Source: a virus
Length of the DNA: 24,712 nucleotides
IMG/VR virus record: IMGVR_UViG_3300026130_000395
Span: 1 to 24,712 of that record
Strand: one strand, 5' to 3'
The translations under genes were made by a program, and so were the position numbers. The notes below the pieces were generated by a model. That model was not told the origin of the DNA. It ran no database searches and saw nothing but the letters and a program-made list of their open reading frames with translations. Positions 22,340 to 24,712 of the stretch are shown here, piece by piece (the stretch's first letter is position 1; each line of letters starts with the position of its first letter).

Positions 22340-23065
22340 TTAATTTATAATATATTGTTTGTATTTGTCAATAACTGACTGATAAATGCTCATATCAGGA
22401 GCATAAAATCCTAGAAAATTTGATGAATAATCTAAACAGAAGTCTATTCTAATAGGTGAAAAATCAAATACTATCATATCTTGCTCTTCTCGCAAAATTC
22501 TGAAATGCTCAAAATGTTCCTCTATCGTCTCTGACCTCCATAGTGGTGTACCATTGCCGTCCGGAGTCTCTGATATATAACATCCTTTCAGCGAGATTGA
22601 ATTCTTCCATGTAGCCAACGAAGGTTTAACTTTTTCAAATGGACCAGCACAACTATCATCAACAATAACATCTATACTTGTGACATCCATTAATTCTTTT
22701 ATTTTTATTACAGATGATTCAATGTATGCTTTATCATAGAGTACTTTTATCCGTTCTCGTGTGGAAAAAAGATTTTCAGAATTAATTTGACAATTTTTCC
22801 AATGCTCAAAATTGCCCATATTTCTCATAGATGTTTTTCTATAATCAAAATGGTCTATTCCTCCTATGGTCGTATTAGCATCGGACGCATCGTGCCAAGC
22901 CGCGTGTTTCAAACCAGCGCCTATTCCAAGCTCCAAAATACTCGTAATCGGACTTACAGATTGTTGCGCATTGAGAACATCTACAAAGAAAGGTACAAAA
23001 CCACGAAGATATGTACGCGCATTTGTTTCCTTAAATAAGGACTCAAGATTATTTACATTTAACAT
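22340..23065 (-). CDS. Class I SAM-dependent methyltransferase-like protein
   Basis: 241 residues. ITSILELGIGAGLKHAAWHD is a motif-I glycine loop, TTIGGIDHFD the acidic end of strand 2, and SIDVIVDDSC the motif-IV region; this is the Rossmann-like methyltransferase order, close to the CmcI/sugar-methyltransferase type. Target is unknown. The C-terminus (FSPIRIDFCLDYSSNFLGFY) is hydrophobic and beta-rich. GGAAAAAT precedes ATG 23065. The gene is isolated: a 100-nt gap with two hairpins lies upstream and a promoter for metK begins in its 3' end. A SAM supply from metK downstream fits such an enzyme (inference). Confidence 0.72.
   Translation of the reverse strand: MLNVNNLESLFKETNARTYLRGFVPFFVDVLNAQQSVSPITSILELGIGAGLKHAAWHDASDANTTIGGIDHFDYRKTSMRNMGNFEHWKNCQINSENLFSTRERIKVLYDKAYIESSVIKIKELMDVTSIDVIVDDSCAGPFEKVKPSLATWKNSISLKGCYISETPDGNGTPLWRSETIEEHFEHFRILREEQDMIVFDFSPIRIDFCLDYSSNFLGFYAPDMSIYQSVIDKYKQYIIN
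22344..22371 (-). promoter_or_regulatory. Sigma70-type promoter of the SnoaL-metK operon
   Basis: TTGACA (22371-22366), 16-nt spacer and TATAAA (22349-22344) on the minus strand, 20 nt before ATG 22323. The -35 box lies inside the last codons of the methyltransferase-like gene. TATAAATT here also resembles the late box, differing in the last base. Confidence 0.6.
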
Positions 23066-23080
23066 ATTTTTCCAAATAGC

Positions 23081-23103
23081 AATCGGTCCATGACGAACCG
23101 ATT
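23081..23103. repeat. Inverted repeat in the methyltransferase leader
   Basis: AATCGGT and ACCGATT, 7 bp, with a 9-nt loop, 15 nt upstream of ATG 23065. On the plus strand it is followed by TTT, so it could also be a weak antisense terminator. Role undecided. Confidence 0.4.
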
Positions 23104-23130
23104 TTATAGTATTAAGATATAGTATATACC

Positions 23131-23152
23131 AGGTAAACAGATTTGTCTACCT
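23131..23152. repeat. Inverted repeat after the DUF4376-like gene
   Basis: AGGTAAACA and TGTCTACCT form a 9-bp stem with one G-T wobble and a 4-nt loop, 15 nt after the stop codon of the 162-aa gene. A TTTTT tract follows only on the plus strand; for minus-strand transcripts it would be a hairpin without a U tail. It marks the border between the virion genes and the metabolic genes. Confidence 0.5.
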
Positions 23153-23160
23153 GTTTTTAA

Positions 23161-23167
23161 TATTTAT
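23161..23167 (-). promoter_or_regulatory. Late-like box ATAAATA at a gene end
   Basis: Minus-strand ATAAATA overlaps the stop codon of the 162-aa gene, as at 3213-3207. It lies 96 nt before the methyltransferase-like ATG. It may be a late promoter or chance. Confidence 0.35.
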
Positions 23168-23655
23168 TACCAAGTAACAGCAGTAACTTCAGCCAATGTA
23201 GTCATTGCCGTTACCTGTGCTCTTAGCGTGTTGAATTTTTGTAGTAGTTGTAATTTTATAACCGCACCATCAGCCAGAACTTGCTTAAGTTGGTCTGCGG
23301 TATGTAACACATACTCTTTGATTAATGTGTCTGGGTCACGACACGAATAGTAGTAATCAGAGTTTAGCGCCACTACACCAACGAGGTTTAGCTGGTCATC
23401 TGGGCCCGCATCATATTTTCTAGGTGTGCCACTCGCGGATGATATCCATCCATCTACAATTTCATTACCACATGCTTCCGATAATTCTTTTATTTTAAGT
23501 AATTTAGCACCAGACAGCATAGCATCTTCAAGGTCTCCTTGTGCCACACTGCCTTTAGTGAATACTAAACTTTCAAATGTGAATGGGTCACCGTCACAAT
23601 ACGCTTCTACGCCAGGAAAGTATTCAGATAACGCTTCTAAGTAATTTAATGCCAT
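23167..23655 (-). CDS. Phage tail-fibre-associated protein, DUF4376-like
   Basis: 162 residues. The middle, AKLLKIKELSEACGNEIVDG, with ASGTPRKYDAGPDDQLNLVG after it, matches the pattern of DUF4376 (arginine/lysine-helix, 'G..S...G....Y.....DQ.NL'), found in tail-fibre or fibre-assembly proteins. The rest is helical, with a C-terminus rich in small residues (VTAMTTLAEVTAVTW). Its ATG shares one base with the stop of the fibre-like gene upstream. Function would be in the tail-fibre tip or its assembly, an inference from the family. Confidence 0.72.
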   Translation of the reverse strand: MALNYLEALSEYFPGVEAYCDGDPFTFESLVFTKGSVAQGDLEDAMLSGAKLLKIKELSEACGNEIVDGWISSASGTPRKYDAGPDDQLNLVGVVALNSDYYYSCRDPDTLIKEYVLHTADQLKQVLADGAVIKLQLLQKFNTLRAQVTAMTTLAEVTAVTW

Positions 23656-24509
23656 TAGTAAGTAATCTCCTCTACTATGTAACTATTTTGTTGTAACAGA
23701 TTAGGCTGTAGGAATGTATTGCCTGAATTCTGGTTAACTTGGAATACAGCACCATTCGTAGAACCTACACGAGCCGAGTACGTATATGTGCCGACTGCTC
23801 CAGGAGTGTCTTTAACAAGAAAACATACTGTTTGTAGTGAATCTTTGTTGGCTGCTGTATCCATCATAGCACCAATCGGTGTTCCATCACGGAATATTAT
23901 CACAACAAACGAAGCCGATGCGTTACCAACAGAGAATGCAATAGCATTTGTGACCTGTACATCACTTGTATCAGTCGTTGTTGTAATCTGTTGACTCCAA
24001 ATCTCTAGTCCTGAAGTAGCAGTAACTGGCAGTGCAGGGTCTATTGCTTGGTTACCTGTTACTGCCGATATATTGCTCATGAACTTTTGAGGCGATGAAC
24101 CACCTGCGCCAGGAGCAAATAGCAACTTGCTTTCCCATAGACTTGTAGCGCCGTTGTAGTAGAATACATGTCCATCAGTGGCTGTTGCATTCACATCAGT
24201 AAGCTCGTTTAATGTGCTTGCGCCACCACCAGCTCCTGAATCTGTTCCTACTACCCAGTTTGTGCCGTCGTACTTAAGAACACTACCAGATATTGCTCCA
24301 GTTGTGTCTACATCAGGCACATCATTAATAGATGATACCGCAGGTATCAATCGTGCTTCATCAAGTGGCAAATCATTCAGTGCGGCATCCACACGAATCA
24401 TATGGTGTGTAGGATTAGCGGCTTGGTGTTCTTTTGCCAAGCCATGATGAAATACTGATTTACACTCTACACAATATGAGCCTCTAAATGATGTTAATAT
24501 ATTTTCCAT
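23655..24509 (-). CDS. Tail-fibre-like structural protein
   Basis: 284 residues. Two fibre-type repeats are visible: INDVPDVDTTGAISGSVLKY plus DGTNWVVGTD, and LNELTDVNATATDGHVFYYN plus ATSLWESK. They fit the 'L.DV..T....G.vL.YdG..W' pattern common in phage fibres. The N-terminal 40 residues hold CVECKSVFHHGLAKEHQAAN PTHH, a possible zinc site (two Cys, several His). The C-terminus is beta-rich and low in charge (TSGLEIWSQQITTTTDTSDV), as in receptor-binding domains. AAGGAATAAG precedes ATG 24509. It is likely an adhesin or fibre segment. Confidence 0.78.
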   Translation of the reverse strand: MENILTSFRGSYCVECKSVFHHGLAKEHQAANPTHHMIRVDAALNDLPLDEARLIPAVSSINDVPDVDTTGAISGSVLKYDGTNWVVGTDSGAGGGASTLNELTDVNATATDGHVFYYNGATSLWESKLLFAPGAGGSSPQKFMSNISAVTGNQAIDPALPVTATSGLEIWSQQITTTTDTSDVQVTNAIAFSVGNASASFVVIIFRDGTPIGAMMDTAANKDSLQTVCFLVKDTPGAVGTYTYSARVGSTNGAVFQVNQNSGNTFLQPNLLQQNSYIVEEITY

Positions 24510-24519
24510 TTCTTATTCC

Positions 24520-24712
24520 TTAGTTAAAGAAGTCAGGCGACTTGTTAGGTGTATTAACTCGTGTTACTTGATAATGTAAATCTAGCTGTAGACCAAATAC
24601 CGAGTCAAGATTTTCTGTTCCTGTGCCATTAGATATGCGTCTAATAGTAAACATTAACAACTCATCTGGCTCAGTTAGAATCAGAGGAACCGTAGTCTCA
24701 GTCACATAATGT
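24520..24712 (-). CDS. 3' end of a phage structural protein, cut by window edge
   Basis: An open frame enters from the right edge and ends at 24520. Visible residues include VPLILTEPDELLMFTIRRIS, GTGTENLDSVFGLQLDLHYQ and VNTPNKSPDFFN. A GTG at 24705 could be a start but has no ribosome site, and the frame stays open to the edge, so I treat it as partial. It is placed 10 nt ahead of the fibre-like gene. The ending FGLQLDLHYQV..VNTPNKSPDF looks like phage virion proteins, but no family is assigned. Confidence 0.6.
   Translation of the reverse strand, partial: HYVTETTVPLILTEPDELLMFTIRRISNGTGTENLDSVFGLQLDLHYQVTRVNTPNKSPDFFN

Noticed and set aside
1-24712. tRNA genes, CRISPR arrays, insertion sequences or attachment sites
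   Set aside because: The gaps between genes are all short and none shows a cloverleaf, regular repeat array, transposase or integrase-related repeat.

Overview
The window looks like part of a tailed-phage genome (Caudoviricetes, most like a T4-like myovirus with a large accessory gene load, probably marine). It is not a bacterial chromosome segment. Every supported gene lies on the minus strand. Genes are tightly packed, with many ATGA, GTGA or TAATG junctions, and the sequence is AT-rich. Phage hallmarks include tail-fibre-type repeats, a T4-type 5'-3' exonuclease, a DexA-like exonuclease, a dCMP deaminase, a Mom-like DNA-modification acyltransferase, a GIY-YIG homing endonuclease, and TATAAATA/ATAAATA late-promoter-like boxes in gaps between genes. 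The host cannot be fixed from sequence. Consensus sigma70 promoters and a small heat-shock leader resembling a ROSE thermometer fit a proteobacterial, perhaps alphaproteobacterial, host.

Layout in the direction of transcription (right to left). 24712-23167: virion genes, namely the 3' end of an unknown gene, a fibre-like protein and a DUF4376-like protein. 23065-18927: a SAM-dependent methyltransferase-like gene, then from a sigma70-type promoter a SnoaL-like protein, S-adenosylmethionine synthetase (metK), two unknown genes and a 5'-3' exonuclease closed by a terminator whose hairpin contains the stop codon. 18900-16114: a membrane-anchored HtrA/DegP-like protease with a PDZ domain, three unknown small genes and a dCMP deaminase. 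16062-14571: a previously overlooked 56-codon gene, an unknown 262-aa gene and a 2OG-Fe(II) oxygenase. 14555-12280: a strong sigma70 promoter, four tiny genes, a second 2OG-Fe oxygenase and clpP, ended by a hairpin.

12274-7569: behind a perfect TATAAATA box lie an SNase-like nuclease, a large coiled-coil membrane protein with a peptidoglycan-binding-like segment, a receiver-like protein overlapping clpX, then clpX, infC (IF3), rpsU (bS21) and groES. 7565-5883: behind a sigma70 promoter and a structured leader lie a 63-aa gene, hsp20, a terminator, clpS and a glutamine-amidotransferase-like gene with Ser in place of the nucleophile Cys. 5836-3213: a GIY-YIG nuclease, an HxGH cytidylyltransferase, a DexA-like exonuclease, a 52-aa zinc-ribbon-like protein and the Mom-like protein. 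3213-1943: an unknown 412-aa late gene. 1937-1: sigma70 promoter, guaC (GMP reductase) and a truncated amidinotransferase-like gene.

The most striking theme is a phage-owned protein-quality-control and translation set: ClpX, ClpP, ClpS, a DegP-like protease, Hsp20 and GroES together with IF3 and bS21. ClpX keeps its zinc domain, Walker motifs and the IGF ClpP-docking tripeptide. ClpP keeps Ser-His-Asp. The phage could therefore assemble its own ClpXP(S) machine and bias host ribosomes. A receiver-like protein translationally coupled to ClpX is a candidate adaptor. These functional links are inferences from sequence and gene order.
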